Shown here piece by piece: positions 50,871 through 62,486 of a stretch of 64,000 nt of DNA. The notes beneath the pieces were generated by a model. That model was given only the letters and a program-made list of their open reading frames with translations. It made no database searches and had not been told where the DNA came from. This DNA comes from Apis mellifera (lineage: Eukaryota; Arthropoda; Insecta; Hymenoptera; Apidae). The position numbers and the translations under genes were made by a program. Position 1 is the stretch's first letter; every line of letters starts with the position of its first letter. The stretch covers positions 11,531,229 to 11,595,228 of the forward strand of contig NC_037645.1 of NCBI RefSeq assembly GCF_003254395.2, given 5' to 3'.

Positions 50871-51700
50871 CCCTCCTCCCCCTCCACGTATAACACGTCT
50901 GTAATTCGAATATAATGGACTCCCTCTCTCTCTCTCTCTCTCTCCCTTTCTCGATCATCCCCATGTTTTCTCTCCCTCGTGGTAATAGTTCTCTCGTGCA
51001 CACGCGCGTGACCCTGTTCCGGGATTCGAGCAACGCTTTTTCGATCGAATTTTATATCGCATAAATTCGGGGGATGTGAAATGAAAATTGGAACGAAAAT
51101 TCGAACGAATTTTCTTTTTTTTTTTTTTTTTAGGAAGGAAATTTTGATAAATATAATTTGAATCTGGCGATGAGGAGGGAGGGAGAGCGAATTCTCGAGA
51201 GAGGATATCTCGATAAGGATATGCGGTTGCTCCACTATTATCCTCAAACGAGCCTATAATTTGAGAATAATGGAGTTGGATTACCCGTGTCCTTTCTTCC
51301 TTCTTTCACCCTTCACGTTTTTATCAATCTCTGTTACTCGTCCTCTCTGTCTCTCCTCCTGCCTCTCTGTTTATTGAAAATCGGAATTCGATTATGGAAG
51401 ATTATGTGGATTACGGTGGAGAAGGGAAAGGGGAAGGGATTTTCGAAGGGATCGAGAGATTAAGAGATCGATGAAGGTGGAAGGAAACGTGGATTTACGA
51501 CAATGTTGAAATGAAGAATATTCTTTTTTCTCTTCCTTCCTCGTTTTCTATTTTTATGGGCCTTGACGATGTCCTTGCGATTTTATCGTGGTTTTATCAG
51601 ACGATGGAATAAATGCTCGATAAAAGTTTTTTTACGACTCGAATGAAAAGGGGAACGTGAACGAGGATTTACGAGAGTCGAGAAATGCGTAAAATTTAAA
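50871..51700. other. Mixed DNA, no gene seen
   Basis: CT-rich and poly-T tracts with purine-rich stretches; only short frames. Confidence 0.6.
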
Positions 51701-51728
51701 TTTGCAATATTTGATTTAAATTATATTA

Positions 51729-52575
51729 TTTCGAATCTTAAATAAATTGTAAATTAAAACGATTCGTTAAAAATATTTTGGAATTTTTTTTAACATTATT
51801 TTTAATAATTTAATTATATTGTTTTTAATTGACGCGAATATAAATGATATCAGATTTTGATTATTAATGTTATAGTTAATGTATTATTATATTGTTAAAA
51901 TATATTTCAAATCTTAAATAAATTGTGTAAAACGATTTGTTAAAAATATTTTGGAATTTATATTATTTTTATTTTTAATAATTTCATTTTATGTCGTTCT
52001 TAATTTTGGCGCGAATATAAATAATATCAAATTTTGATTATTAATGTTATAGTTAATGTATTGTTATATTGTTAAAATATATTTCGAATCTTAAATAAAT
52101 TGTAAATTAAAACGATTCGTTAAAAATATTTTGGAATTTTTTTTAACATTATTTTTAATAATTTAATTATATTGTTTTTAATTGGCGCGAATATAAATAA
52201 TATCAGATTTTGATTATTAATGTTATAGTTAATGTATTATTATATTGTTAAAATATATTTCGAATCTTAAATAAATTGTGTAAAACGATTCGTTAAAAAT
52301 ATTTTCGAATTTATATTATTTTTATTTTTAATAATTTCATTTTATATCGTTCTTAATTTTGACGCGAATATAAAAAATATCAGATTTTGATTATTAATGT
52401 TATAGTTAATGTATTATTATATTGTTAAAATATATTTCGAATCTTAAATAAATTGTGTAAAACGATTCGTTAAAAATATTTTGGAATTTATATTATTTTT
52501 ATTTTTAATAATTTCATTTTATGTCGTTCTTAATTGGCGCGAATATAAATAATATCAGATTTTGATTATTATTAT
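51729..52575. repeat. Minisatellite with about 177-bp period in A-B-A-B-B order
   Basis: CGAATCTTAAATAAATTG marks five unit starts near 51729, 51908, 52086, 52262 and 52438 (spacing 179, 178, 176, 176). Units 1 and 3 share GTAAATTAAAACG and an AACATTATTTTTAATAATTT phrase. Units 2, 4 and 5 share GTGTAAAACG and a TTTCATTTTAT(G/A)TCGTTC phrase. The alternation implies duplication of a two-unit block. Confidence 0.93.
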
Positions 52576-52599
52576 TAAAAAATTTGTTTCATCATCCAG

Positions 52600-52880
52600 G
52601 TACAGGATGGAGTATTTATCGTTCGTTAGCTTATTTGTATCGTCGTATGCGCGACATCGAGCGCGATTTCTTGCCAATTTCTTGCCCGAAAACCCGTCAA
52701 CCCGTGAAAAAGTGACGCCATTTTAGGACAATATATTTCAAACTGCGAGGATCCGCCGGACCGTGAACAATCTCCCCGATATTTTGAGTGATCCAATTTG
52801 CCGCTTGCTGCCAACCATAAAGAGCGATCGTACGAATGCGTGTCAAGTTTAAAAGACACGCGAAGGGAATTCCTTTCGTT
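52600..52880. promoter_or_regulatory. Mixed-composition block, candidate regulatory or unrecognised exon
   Basis: Non-repetitive sequence directly after the minisatellite. A minus-strand frame of about 90 codons covers it but matches no family I know, and a second minus frame is also open. Left as unresolved. Confidence 0.2.
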
Positions 52881-53480
52881 TCGTCCAAACCGAGAGATCA
52901 AATGCGAGATCGTTTTTTCCTTCCCGTTTTTTCAATCGAATTATTATATTAGAAGAAAATATATATATACGGATTATAATTTTTTCCATTTAAAACAATT
53001 TTTTAATGTTTTTAAATGTAACCAATTCGATAATTAATTAATTTTTTTTATCATTAAATAACCAAACAATTCACAACGATCGTTACCAAAAATTTGTCGA
53101 TCGATTGCCACAATTTTATGAAATAATTTAATTCGAACATGTTTTAAAAAAAAAAGATTAAAAATTTTTTCGTTAAAATCGTGTCGATACGAAATTCTGA
53201 CTAATAATTCGATAATAGGTTATATTAGAACACTCGGGCATCGACTCTGATTCATCAGATTCGAAACTCGCCACCAACGTTAACGTAAACAACCTAATAA
53301 AGATTCGAGGCTAATCTAACCTAACGCAAAACGGAAGAAACGGGAGAAAGAAGAAGAAAAAAGGAAACGGAGGAAGAGGAAAAAGGAGAAAAGAAGAGGC
53401 GAAACTTACCTACCTACCTACCTACCTACCTACCTACCTACCTGTGCCTACGGTCCGAGACCCGAGTCCAACCAACGAAC
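52881..53480. other. AT-rich DNA with (CTAC)n microsatellite
   Basis: The CTAC array spans about 53406-53443. An AACCTAAC motif occurs near 53319. No gene was seen. Confidence 0.6.
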
Positions 53481-53499
53481 CAACTCGAGTGAAACGGAA

Positions 53500-53745
53500 T
53501 CAGCGGTGGCTCAAGCCCTCTGGCTTTATTATTTCGGGGCCATTGTTATTAATTCACCGTGTGGCGTGGCTATGCGCTAAGAGCGTAAGCTTGTCACGGC
53601 CCTTCCACCACCACCACTACCACCCTCCTCTCCCCTCCCTACCTCGTACCGCGGCCACGTTGTTCTTTGCTGAATTCATTAAATCATCGGCATTCCACGC
53701 GGCACGTGGCCCCGGCCCCCTTTTACAAGCTCTTTCGCTAAATTA
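53500..53745. promoter_or_regulatory. GC-rich candidate conserved noncoding element
   Basis: Contains GGCCATTGTTATTAATTCACC and GAATTCATTAAATCATCGGC in GC-rich context, separated by a C-rich simple tract. ATTAATT/ATTAAAT cores and lack of a supported frame suggest regulatory DNA. Confidence 0.25.
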
Positions 53746-54720
53746 GGATCCGGCTTGCTCCTCCGCTTCTTTCTCCCCTTCCCCCGACCTCGCTCGCCCG
53801 GATACAATGGGTTGGGACAATTGCCTTTCGATGTTTGTCGATTTTCGAATTTGCCCTCGTTCGAATCGAACACGCGTTCGCGAAATCTTCGCGTTTTAAC
53901 CTCGTCGAAAGATGAGGTTATGTTGCATCAGGTGACGGATATTTTGGAAAGTAAGTTGACAATTGTTATGTAACGAAATGTGGTTTTTTTTGTGAAATTT
54001 ATTTTTGACAGAAAATTCGAATATTTTTATGACCAGTTTATACGTGTTATTTGTGAGTGATAAAAAATTATATCGATATCGATGGAGTAAAATTTTATCG
54101 TTTCGATGATTCTTCGAACAACGTTCGGTTGATATGATATATTTAGATAATTGATACGTTTGAAATTTTTGGCAAATTATATTCAATTAAACGGGTTTTC
54201 AAGTGGTACTGGTCTTGGAATAATCAGCCGTGTATTTTCACGTGCACATTGCGAGGAACTCGATTGATGGCAAACAAGTTTTTTTTTTTTCTACTTTTTG
54301 ATCGAATAATCGTATTGAATTCTACAATATTCGAAAAGTCATCGAAATGATACTTGATCGAGATGTTTATTACTATTCGGTTAACAAGAATCGTAACATG
54401 GGAACTAGAAATTTGCATATTCATGTTCCACGATCTCGTTCCACGAGATTGTACTATCTTTTTTTCTTTCTCTCTCTTTTTTTTTTTTTTATACTTTACA
54501 AGCAGTCGAATTAGATATGAATCTGACTGACACGCACCAGATGCCGGGAACGACGATGAACTAACCAGCATGCCACGGTGTATTTGCTTTGATTTTGCTT
54601 ATTAAGCGTGTCTTGTATATCTTTAAATGTGGGAACACTATGTAATACCTGCGATATTCAAAAATGTAAACTAAGCACGTAAGTATTTGTGAAATGTGAG
54701 ATTTTTCAACTTGTCTTTAT
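53746..54720. other. AT-rich DNA, no gene established
   Basis: A short hairpin occurs at 54430-54452 (ACGATCTCGT, 3-nt loop, ACGAGATTGT). The minus-strand frame starting at 54571 has a short ordinary N-terminus followed by poly-Lys and is not called. Confidence 0.5.
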
Positions 54721-54724
54721 CTTT

Positions 54725-55190
54725 AATGTTTGTATTCTATCCATTTCAAATAAAGGAGGATTCTTTTATAAGAAGAAGTTTGTTGTAAGGTATACACATT
54801 GTTAAGAAGATAGATAAGAGGATTACAAGCAAGATTGAAATTAATTTATGAAGAATTTTAAATTCTCAAGATGTCTGATAATAAAAACTGCATAAACTGT
54901 ATTATTGTGGATGTATTTGGATTCCTTTGGAAAGTTATGCACCAATATTCAATGTCTTCTTCAAAGCAATTCTAGAAATTATTAAACTGGAACGAAGGAT
55001 ATTAGAGTGATACTTTAATTTGAATTTGCCATTGTGGATATTTTCAATGAAACTGTACCATTGTCAATGTTTTGAAATTGGAATGAATACTATTTTAGAA
55101 AGCTATACACCACCAATATCACTATCTATTTAAAACAATTTTGAAAATGATTGTATAAAATGATCTTGAGAATTGTAATTGTCATGTTTC
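54725..55190. repeat. Dispersed segment, copy 1 (pairs with 62487-62960)
   Basis: Shares in order with the second copy: TTGTTAAGAAGATAGATAAGAG, AAGATTGAAATTA, AAGAATTTTAAAT, GATTCCTTTGGAAAGTTATGC, CTTCTTCAAAG(C/T)AATTCTA and ATGGTTGAATAAAATGAT-like strings. Alignable by eye over more than 400 bp, so a duplication or a low-copy mobile element remnant. Confidence 0.88.
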
Positions 55191-56640
55191 CATATTACTT
55201 TTATTAAATCAATTATCACTATATATTTATTCTTCAAAACAATTTTGAAGATGGTTGCAATATTTTATTAAAAACCAATATCACTATCTATTTATTCTTC
55301 AAAACAAATAGAGATAATTGCAATGTTCCTATATTACTTTTATTAAAATCACTATTAATATCACTATCTATTTATTCTTCAAAACAAATTTAGAGATAAT
55401 TGCAATGTTTCTATATTACTTTTATTAAAGGCCAATATCACTATTTATTTATTTTTCAAAATAATTTTGAAAATAATTGCATAAAATAATGTTGAGAATT
55501 ATCAATATTTTTATATTACTATTATTAAAGATATCAATATTATTACCTATTTATTTTTTAAAATAATTTTGGAGATGATTATGTAAAATGATCTTGATAC
55601 AATTGTCAATTTGATATTACTTTTGGAAATTGAATAGAAAAGATGTTTGAGTTGTATGTACAGTTTCTTGGCAAAATTTCGAAAGAAATTTTCACTTGAA
55701 AGTCATTTCACAAAACTATCTTATTTATCGAAGCATTCGACAACGAATTATAACTTAACTTTTAAAACTTTCAAATCAATTGCATTATCGATCGAACAAT
55801 ATCCCCAATAAACGCTAATATCAAGAATTGTATTCCTTCAGAAAAAGAAATAAATAAATGACAATCTCTTATACTCCTTCGAACGACGTTTCCATTGTTC
55901 CACAAATATCCTCCTAGAAAAGAGATGAATGATAACTATAATGACATCGAACAATGATATTTTGTCAAATTTTCTATACTCTTTTTATCGATGAAAACAA
56001 TGTTGCCAATTGTAAATGCGCATATACTACAAATAACCTATTCCTCCAGAAAAATAAAGCTGTGTAACGCTTCACAAGATTTCGTCATTTTTATCTCCTA
56101 TATTCCTTTGATCCATCATCGATCAAACAATGTCTTCAATCAATCTATCTCGCAAGTATTGTATTAAAAAGAGAATAAATAATTAAAATTTAACAACGAA
56201 TTACAACAATTTCGCCATTTTTATATAACCTTCAAATAACATATTTATTTCACAAACATCGTATTGCTCTAGAAAAGAGAATAAATTAAATATTCAATGA
56301 TATTGAAGAACAAAATACAACTTTTCACCATTTTCATCATCAAATCTTCTATATTTCTTTCATTGACATTCAAAACTATTTAAGCAATTCCTCAAATAAA
56401 TGCTTCACAAGTATCGTATTCTTTTAGAGACATTCATAGTGACATTCAACTAGTCAAATTCCCTATACTCTTTTTATCGATCAAAACTATTTAATTCCCC
56501 AAATAAATGCTTCACAAATATTCCTTTAGAAAAGAAAATAAATGAAACATTCATAGTGACATTCAACGTCAAATTCCCTATATATCTTTTCATCGACCAA
56601 AACTATTTAAATAATTAAATAAATACACATATCTGCTTCG
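55191..56640. repeat. Degenerate tandem repeats following copy 1
   Basis: At 55191-55620 units of about 80-110 bp recur with ATATCACTATCTATTTATT, CTTCAAAACAA and TATTACTTTTATTAAA. At 55640-56640 a looser series recurs with TCGA(T/C)CAAA(A/C), TTCACAAATAT and AGAAAAGA(G/A)AATAAAT. Strongly diverged. Confidence 0.75.
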
Positions 56641-56859
56641 CAACAATCCAGAGTAAATAATTTCGTTCGTATCTGATTCCTCTAAAGAAACTCATAATGA
56701 ACGAGGTATCCACAGTGACATTGAACAAACGATTCGATTACACCCCTTGCGATCCTTGGATCGTTCAAAATTTTAATTTTAAGCAATCCAACCATGATAT
56801 ATCGATCGAGCAGCATCGTTCCCAACCAGAGATACAACCGTGCGTACAAGTATCGTGTC

Positions 56860-57140
56860 TCCTCTCCACGGAGAGAGAGAGAGACAGAGAGAGAGAGAGG
56901 GAGGTAGAGAGAGGAGCAAGGAGGGAGAGAGAGGCGAGAGAAGTCGAAGGGGTGGCTCGACAAAATGGCCTCGAACGGGCTCCTAATGGCCGGCACGGGC
57001 CGTTTGCGCGGCCATGTTACATAACTCCACCACGGAGAGCGTAAATACGCTCGGTTAAGGAGCGTTACGAGGCGTGCTAGCTCGCTTCGTGGTGCATTAC
57101 GCTACGAGCACCGCGTACGCTTTTACGAGCGCCGCTAATG
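56860..57140. promoter_or_regulatory. GA tract followed by GC-rich island
   Basis: A GAGA-rich tract (about 56871-56935, GAGA-factor-like) is followed by a GC-rich unique block (about 56940-57140). It resembles promoter or enhancer DNA by composition only. A C-rich simple tract with a duplicated CCTCTTCCTCCCTTTCCATC continues to about 57280. Confidence 0.25.
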
Positions 57141-57424
57141 CGCCCTCTACCCTCCCCTGTCCACCCTCTCCAGCGGCCCTCTTCTTCTTCCCTCCGCCAG
57201 AGATTCCTCTCTTCCTCCCTTTCCATCCGCCTGCCTCTTCCTCCCTTTCCATCCGCCTGCCTCTTCCTCGACCTCTTCCAACGATCGGAAGAGAACAATG
57301 GACGGACGCCAACGTGGGGGTTGCGCCCTGCCCGTTCGCTACCCGTTCGATTATCGTCTCGTCCCAAGACGAGAGAGATCGATCGAGATCCTCCTCTGAA
57401 AGAAAGAAAAATCAGGAAGAAAAG

Positions 57425-58285
57425 TGAATTTATAATAATCTGTAGAGAGTGAAAATTATCCTTTCTATCGTTGCTTTAGTTAGTGAAAAATTTGTTTGTC
57501 CCCGAGAAAATTTTTTCTGTTCGAAAAGTGCGAATTTATTTATTTGAGGTTAGATTATATAAATAGGTTGTAATAAATCGAAAGAAATGATTCGATGTCA
57601 AGCGGTTGATAAAACAGTTGCATTGTAATATTGGCTTTTAAGTAACTTCCAAAGTAGAAGAAAAGTGAATCTGTAGAGAGTGAAAACTATCCTTTCGTTG
57701 CTTTAGTTGCGACAAAATTTGTTTCCGTTCGAAAAGTGCGAATTTATTTATTTGAAGTTAGGTTATATAGGTTATAATAAATCGAAAGAAATGATTCGAC
57801 GTCAAGCGGTTGATAAAGCAGTTGCATTGTAATATTGGCTTTTAAGTAACTTCCAAAGTAGAAGAAATGTGAATCTGTAGAGAGTGAAAACTATCCTTTC
57901 TATCGTTGCTTTAGTTAGTGAAAAATGTTTCCGTTCGAAAAGTGCGAATTTATTTATTTGAGATTAGGTTATATAAATAGGTTATAATAAATCGAAAGAA
58001 ATGATTCGACGTCAAGTGGTTGATAAAACGGTTGCATTGTAATATTGATTTTTAAATAACTTCCAAAGTAGAAGAAAAGTGAATCTGTAGAGAGTGAAAA
58101 CTATCCTTTCGTTGCTTTAGTTGCGAAAAATTTGTTCGTTCGCGAGAAAATTTTTTCCGTTCGAAAAGTGCGAGTTTATTTATTCGAGGTTAGGTTATAA
58201 TAAATCGAAAGAAATGATTCGACGTCAAGCGGTTGATAAAGCGGTTGCATTGTAATATTGGCTTTTAAGTAATTTCCAAAGTACA
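57425..58285. repeat. Minisatellite, about 205-240 bp unit, four copies
   Basis: CTGTAGAGAGTGAAAA(C/T)TATC marks units near 57440, 57672, 57875 and 58085. Each continues with CGTTCGAAAAGTGCGA, GAGGTTAGGTTAT, AATAAATCGAAAGAAATGA and GCATTGTAATATTGGCTTTT. The last copy ends near 58285 before a GT-repeat. Confidence 0.93.
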
Positions 58286-59045
58286 TGTGTATGTGTGTGT
58301 GTGCGTGTGCTACGTTTTTATTCATGCATCATTACGGATGATCGTGCAACGAGCGAGACATTGAACGGAAAGGGCAAAAAGATTAGATCCATAGACGTCG
58401 GTTGTGATACGAGGCTGCGAAGAAATAAAGAGGAGGAAAAAAAGAAAAGAGAAAAATAAAAAATAAAGAAAAAAATAAAATAAAATTCTTCATCTCTTCT
58501 TTCGTCACGCTAGATCGATTCGAGCAACTCGTTTACGATTGAATTTAGATTTTAATGGATAGACGCGCGTGCACGCGTGCCTTGCTGATTCATCGATAGC
58601 CGAAGGCTTACACTTCATTATCACACAATGCGGCTTTCTTTCGTCCCGATGTAAAGGATAAGATCTGCTCATAAACATACCGTTCGTGAGGGGAAAAGAA
58701 AAGAAAAAAAGGAAAATTTCGCGCGTGAATTACGCCCGATTCAAGAAACGATGATACGTTTGACACGTTCGATTCTTCAAATCTTTTAAATCTATTAATT
58801 ATATACAAAATATTTAAAGTCTCTCGATAAATGGTAATTTATATCGTGGAAATTTCTCGCTCTATCTTATCTTCGTATCAATTAATCGCGCCGAGTTAAA
58901 GGTTAGTTTTCATAATTTAGTGATTTATTTATCGTCTAGAGAATTTTCATATTTTCATATTTCATATATATACTCGATGAAGAATGCGGATTATTTTACG
59001 GAATATATATACACACGTAATTTTTCCGTTGAGAATCTAATTTTT
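58286..59045. other. AT-rich DNA, no gene seen
   Basis: Short frames only. A purine-rich AAATAAA/AAAAG stretch lies at 58420-58490. Confidence 0.6.
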
Positions 59046-59049
59046 CGGC

Positions 59050-59760
59050 TGTAATTTAGTAATTTATTTATCGCGAGAATTTCCTGTTTTTTTACCTCCT
59101 TTACTTCTTCTGCATTCGAAATTAATTAATGTGCCAGTGTTAAGGTTAATTTTCATATTCCGTGTAATTGGTAAAGAATGCAAATATTCATGTGAATATA
59201 TTATACTTTATTTCTTAACATTCTTTAATGGTAATCTAATTTATATTATCTTCGCATTCGAAATTAATCGTATCATACATTAAGGTTAGTTTTCATACTT
59301 CTGGAATATATCGTATATTTTTATTTTACAACATTCCCTATTGCTAATCTAATTTATACTATCTTTGCATTAATCGTAATTAATCGTATCGTACATTAAG
59401 GTTAGTTTTCATATTTCTGGAATATATCATACCTTATTTTTCTCTATTGGCAATCCAATTTATACCATCTTTGCATTCGTAATTAATCGTATCACATCGA
59501 GGTTATTTCTGGAATATATCTAATTTATATTACTTTTGCATTCGAAATAATCGTAAAGTATTACAAATTTTTAAAGAATATATTGAATCTTATTTTTTAA
59601 CATTTTCTACTGGTAATATAATTTATATATTCTTTGCATTCGAAATTGATCGTAACACGTTAAGGTTAGTTTTAGTTTCTAATTTATATTATTTATTCAC
59701 GTTACTTTTGCATTCGAAATTAATCGTCCACGATCAAGATTAATTTTCATATCGTGTAAT
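59050..59760. repeat. Degenerate tandem repeat, unit about 100-130 bp
   Basis: Phrases GCATTCGAAATTAATCGTA, CATTAAGGTTAGTTTTCATA, TTCTGGAATATATC and AATCTAATTTATA(C/T)TAT recur five to six times with drift. Confidence 0.8.
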
Positions 59761-60430
59761 CATTAAATTTTTTGACATTTTTACTTTCTTTATCGATACG
59801 TTAATTTTTTATAGTCTAATTAATTAATCCAATATTTTCACGAAATATCTCGATCATTTTTAGGACCAATTGCACATTTATCTATAAAATTCGTCGACTA
59901 ACCGATTTCAACCGTAATTAATTACGATCGTTAATTTAATTATCAGGCCGATATAATCGTTGCAATATTCCTCTCACCTCTTGGACGATTAATCTTGACG
60001 ACGCTAGTAATACTTAACCCCGGTTGCTCTTGTGTTAAAAAAAAAAAAAAAAAAAAAAAAAGGAAAGAAGAGGAAAAAAAAAACATCCTCGAGATACGAT
60101 CTTGCAAGCTTGATGAACATGCAAACGAAGGAGCATTGCTTGCAGATTCGTGTCTCATAATTTTCCTCGATCTCTCTGCTTATATTGCACCACTAATTCC
60201 TGTTATAATTATATTACTATATTTTATCATAATCGCTCCAAGATCGACCGGATCGATATATTTATATTTCCTTCTTTCCTTTTTTTTTTTTCAGAAAATT
60301 AAAAAAAAAAAAGCAAGTGAACGAGAATACAAATTTTCGAATAAATTTTCTTTCGGACTAATTCGAAGAAAAAGTCGAACAAACGCGTAAGATGGAAAAA
60401 CGATTTCGTTCGTCGATTTTGCTTCGTTAC
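59761..60430. other. AT-rich DNA, no gene established
   Basis: A plus-strand frame at 59995-60390 has no ATG and is interrupted by poly-Lys from A-runs. Its hydrophobic middle (about 60150-60240) is suggestive but unsupported. Confidence 0.5.
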
Positions 60431-60439
60431 ACGCGTTAA

Positions 60440-60645
60440 CGTAACGTGAAATTCAATTCTCGGCCATTGTCCCTGCTTCGTCGAATTTATAGCCCGGACG
60501 ATCCTTTATTAATCCTGGAAAACCGGAGCCCGGTTTTAATAATCCGCCGAGCGGAATGAAAATCCGCCGCGTCGGCGATCCTATCGCGACGCTTTAAATT
60601 GACTTTATCGCTGAAACGCTGATTTTCACGGAAAATTCGACGCCA
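60440..60645. promoter_or_regulatory. GC-rich candidate enhancer with TAATCC and Grainyhead-like sites
   Basis: A unique GC-rich block. TAATCC (Bicoid/Otx-type core) occurs at 60510-60515 and 60540-60545. Between them lies AAAACCGG-AGC-CCGGTTTT (60519-60537), an exact inverted repeat built from two CCGGTT/AACCGG half-sites resembling the Grainyhead motif. No frame is supported. The regulatory role is an inference from motif clustering. Confidence 0.35.
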
Positions 60646-60743
60646 ACTGCTTTATTACATTTCGAAAATATATGTATTTTTTCATTTTAAAAAAACGATA
60701 ATTTATCTATCTTTCTTTCCTTAAAAAAAAAAAAAACAAATAC

Positions 60744-60746
<3 letters not shown>

Positions 60747-60781
<35 letters not shown>
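60747..60781. repeat. (AT)n microsatellite
   Basis: About 17 AT units following an A-run. Confidence 0.95.
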
Positions 60782-60785
<4 letters not shown>

Positions 60786-61179
60786 TTCCTTAAAGATGGA
60801 AGAAGAAAAACGGAATGTAAGGCGCGTAAATCAAATCGAAGGGAAGAAGAGGAAGAAATGCCGAAACCGAAAGCGAAAACAAACAGTAGCGAGGGCCACT
60901 AATCCTAATCCACGTCACAGCCAAAGAAAAGGAGCCATTATCGTGGCGACGAGAAGTTAAGAGGAGGAGGAGGCGATTATCTCGGTCGATAAGTCGGCCT
61001 CCCGACAAAGGGATCCTTATCCTCTCCTTTCCGTATAGAATAGGAGAGAGAGGGTTCGAAACGATTACACTCTACACGTGTTTCGTGGTTAATTCCACGG
61101 TAATATTAGATTCCAAGGGTGGGACTCCCCTCTCTCTCTCTCTCTCTCGTCGTGTCGAGGGATGAAAACCAGATGCTTC

Positions 61180-61385
61180 TTTATAGACTTCCTCCCCCTC
61201 CGCTGTTCCACGTTCCACATCGTCGAGGCTGTATTAGCCCCTGGCAGCGATCTTCCCCGGATGATCTATCGCCCGGCTGAAAGTTAACGAGCCGATACAT
61301 TACGTGGTATAATGGGGAAGGCACGCCGCGATTTTAATGTCCCCGTTATATCTCTTTCGTTCATTGGGGGATAATTATTTTCTCA
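61180..61385. promoter_or_regulatory. GC-rich candidate conserved noncoding element
   Basis: A unique block containing CCGGATGATCTATCGCCCGG and GATTTTAATGTCCCCG, after a CT repeat at about 61131-61149. No supported frame. Confidence 0.25.
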
Positions 61386-61950
61386 CTTTTGAGAAGGAAG
61401 GGGCTTGATAAAAAAAACAATAAAAAAAAGGTAATGAATTTTTGCCCTCTCCACTTATTCTCGACTTATTTCTTCTTATTTATGTAGAATATGTGGAATA
61501 ATTGTATGTATGTGTGTATATATATATGATACGGAGCTAGGTTTGCTTTTTGATTGGACGAAGTTAAATAAAGTACTTATTGGATAGGTTGGATGCGCGA
61601 GTCGTTTTTGCCGCAATATTTCTCCCCATCAAATTAGAGGATACGAATGAGGATACGAGAGTTATTCGGCCTGTGTTCGGCTCGGGATGGATAATCGCTC
61701 ACCCGTTCGATATTTGTACTCTATCGGTAACTAGCAATCGATTTACTTACTCTCCATTCCGTTATATACACACGAATATATTAGAAAGAGGTTAGAAAAT
61801 TCTAACCTCGTTTTCAAATCAAACATGAGTTAGAATTAGATAAATTTGTCCTTTATTCCACAGAAACAACGGTAGGAGGAGGGGAGAGGGGGCAAAAAAT
61901 TCGAGATACTAGAGAAAGAAAGGGGAGGGGGAAGGAATGCAGGGGAGGTG
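61386..61950. other. AT-rich DNA, no gene seen
   Basis: Short frames only, including one at 61580-61795 without recognisable motifs. G-rich tracts occur at 61870-61950. Confidence 0.55.
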
Positions 61951-61959
61951 CAATTTGGC

Positions 61960-62140
61960 AAAGCACCGTGACGGAAAAATCGTATCAACGATCCGCGCGA
62001 GCAGAGGTGGTGCCCGAAGGCGTAATAACCGCTGCGAAAGCTGGGAATTTCGGCGGGTTTTGATTACTAGGCGGCGAGAGCCGGGCCGAGGCCCGGGCTC
62101 CTACAAATAAAAAGCCATCCCTGCCTGTCTAAATGCCGAC
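61960..62140. promoter_or_regulatory. GC-rich candidate conserved noncoding element
   Basis: A unique block including GGCGTAATAACCGCTGCG, TTTTGATTACTAGGCGGC and the near-palindrome GGGCCGAGGCCCGGGC. Its boundaries with purine-rich and AT-rich neighbours are sharp. Confidence 0.25.
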
Positions 62141-62486
62141 ACGCCGAAAATCATTTATTTATTTATTCGCCGCGCCACTCTTTCTTCCTTTTTTTCGTTC
62201 TTTTCTCTCTCTTTCCCTCTCTTCCTTCCTTCTTCCTTCCTTTTTTTCAACCGTGGGACGTGTTCCCCGAAACACAACAACCGTTGCTCTCCGATCTTTC
62301 CCTCCTTTCCACTTTGTTTGCTTTCGCCCGCTTTTGCTGTCGACTGTCCCGCCATCTTCCGAATTTAATAGATACCCGGGCGAACGGATCGAGTCACGAA
62401 TCGAACGCCGTTGTGCAACACTAAAAGTAACTACAGAGTAACGAGGTATAAGTGAGGAGAATTTTCGTATCCTATTTCAGATGCGT

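Noticed and set aside
59995..60390. 131-codon frame with a hydrophobic segment
   Set aside because: No ATG at its start, poly-Lys from A-runs on both sides, no family resemblance.
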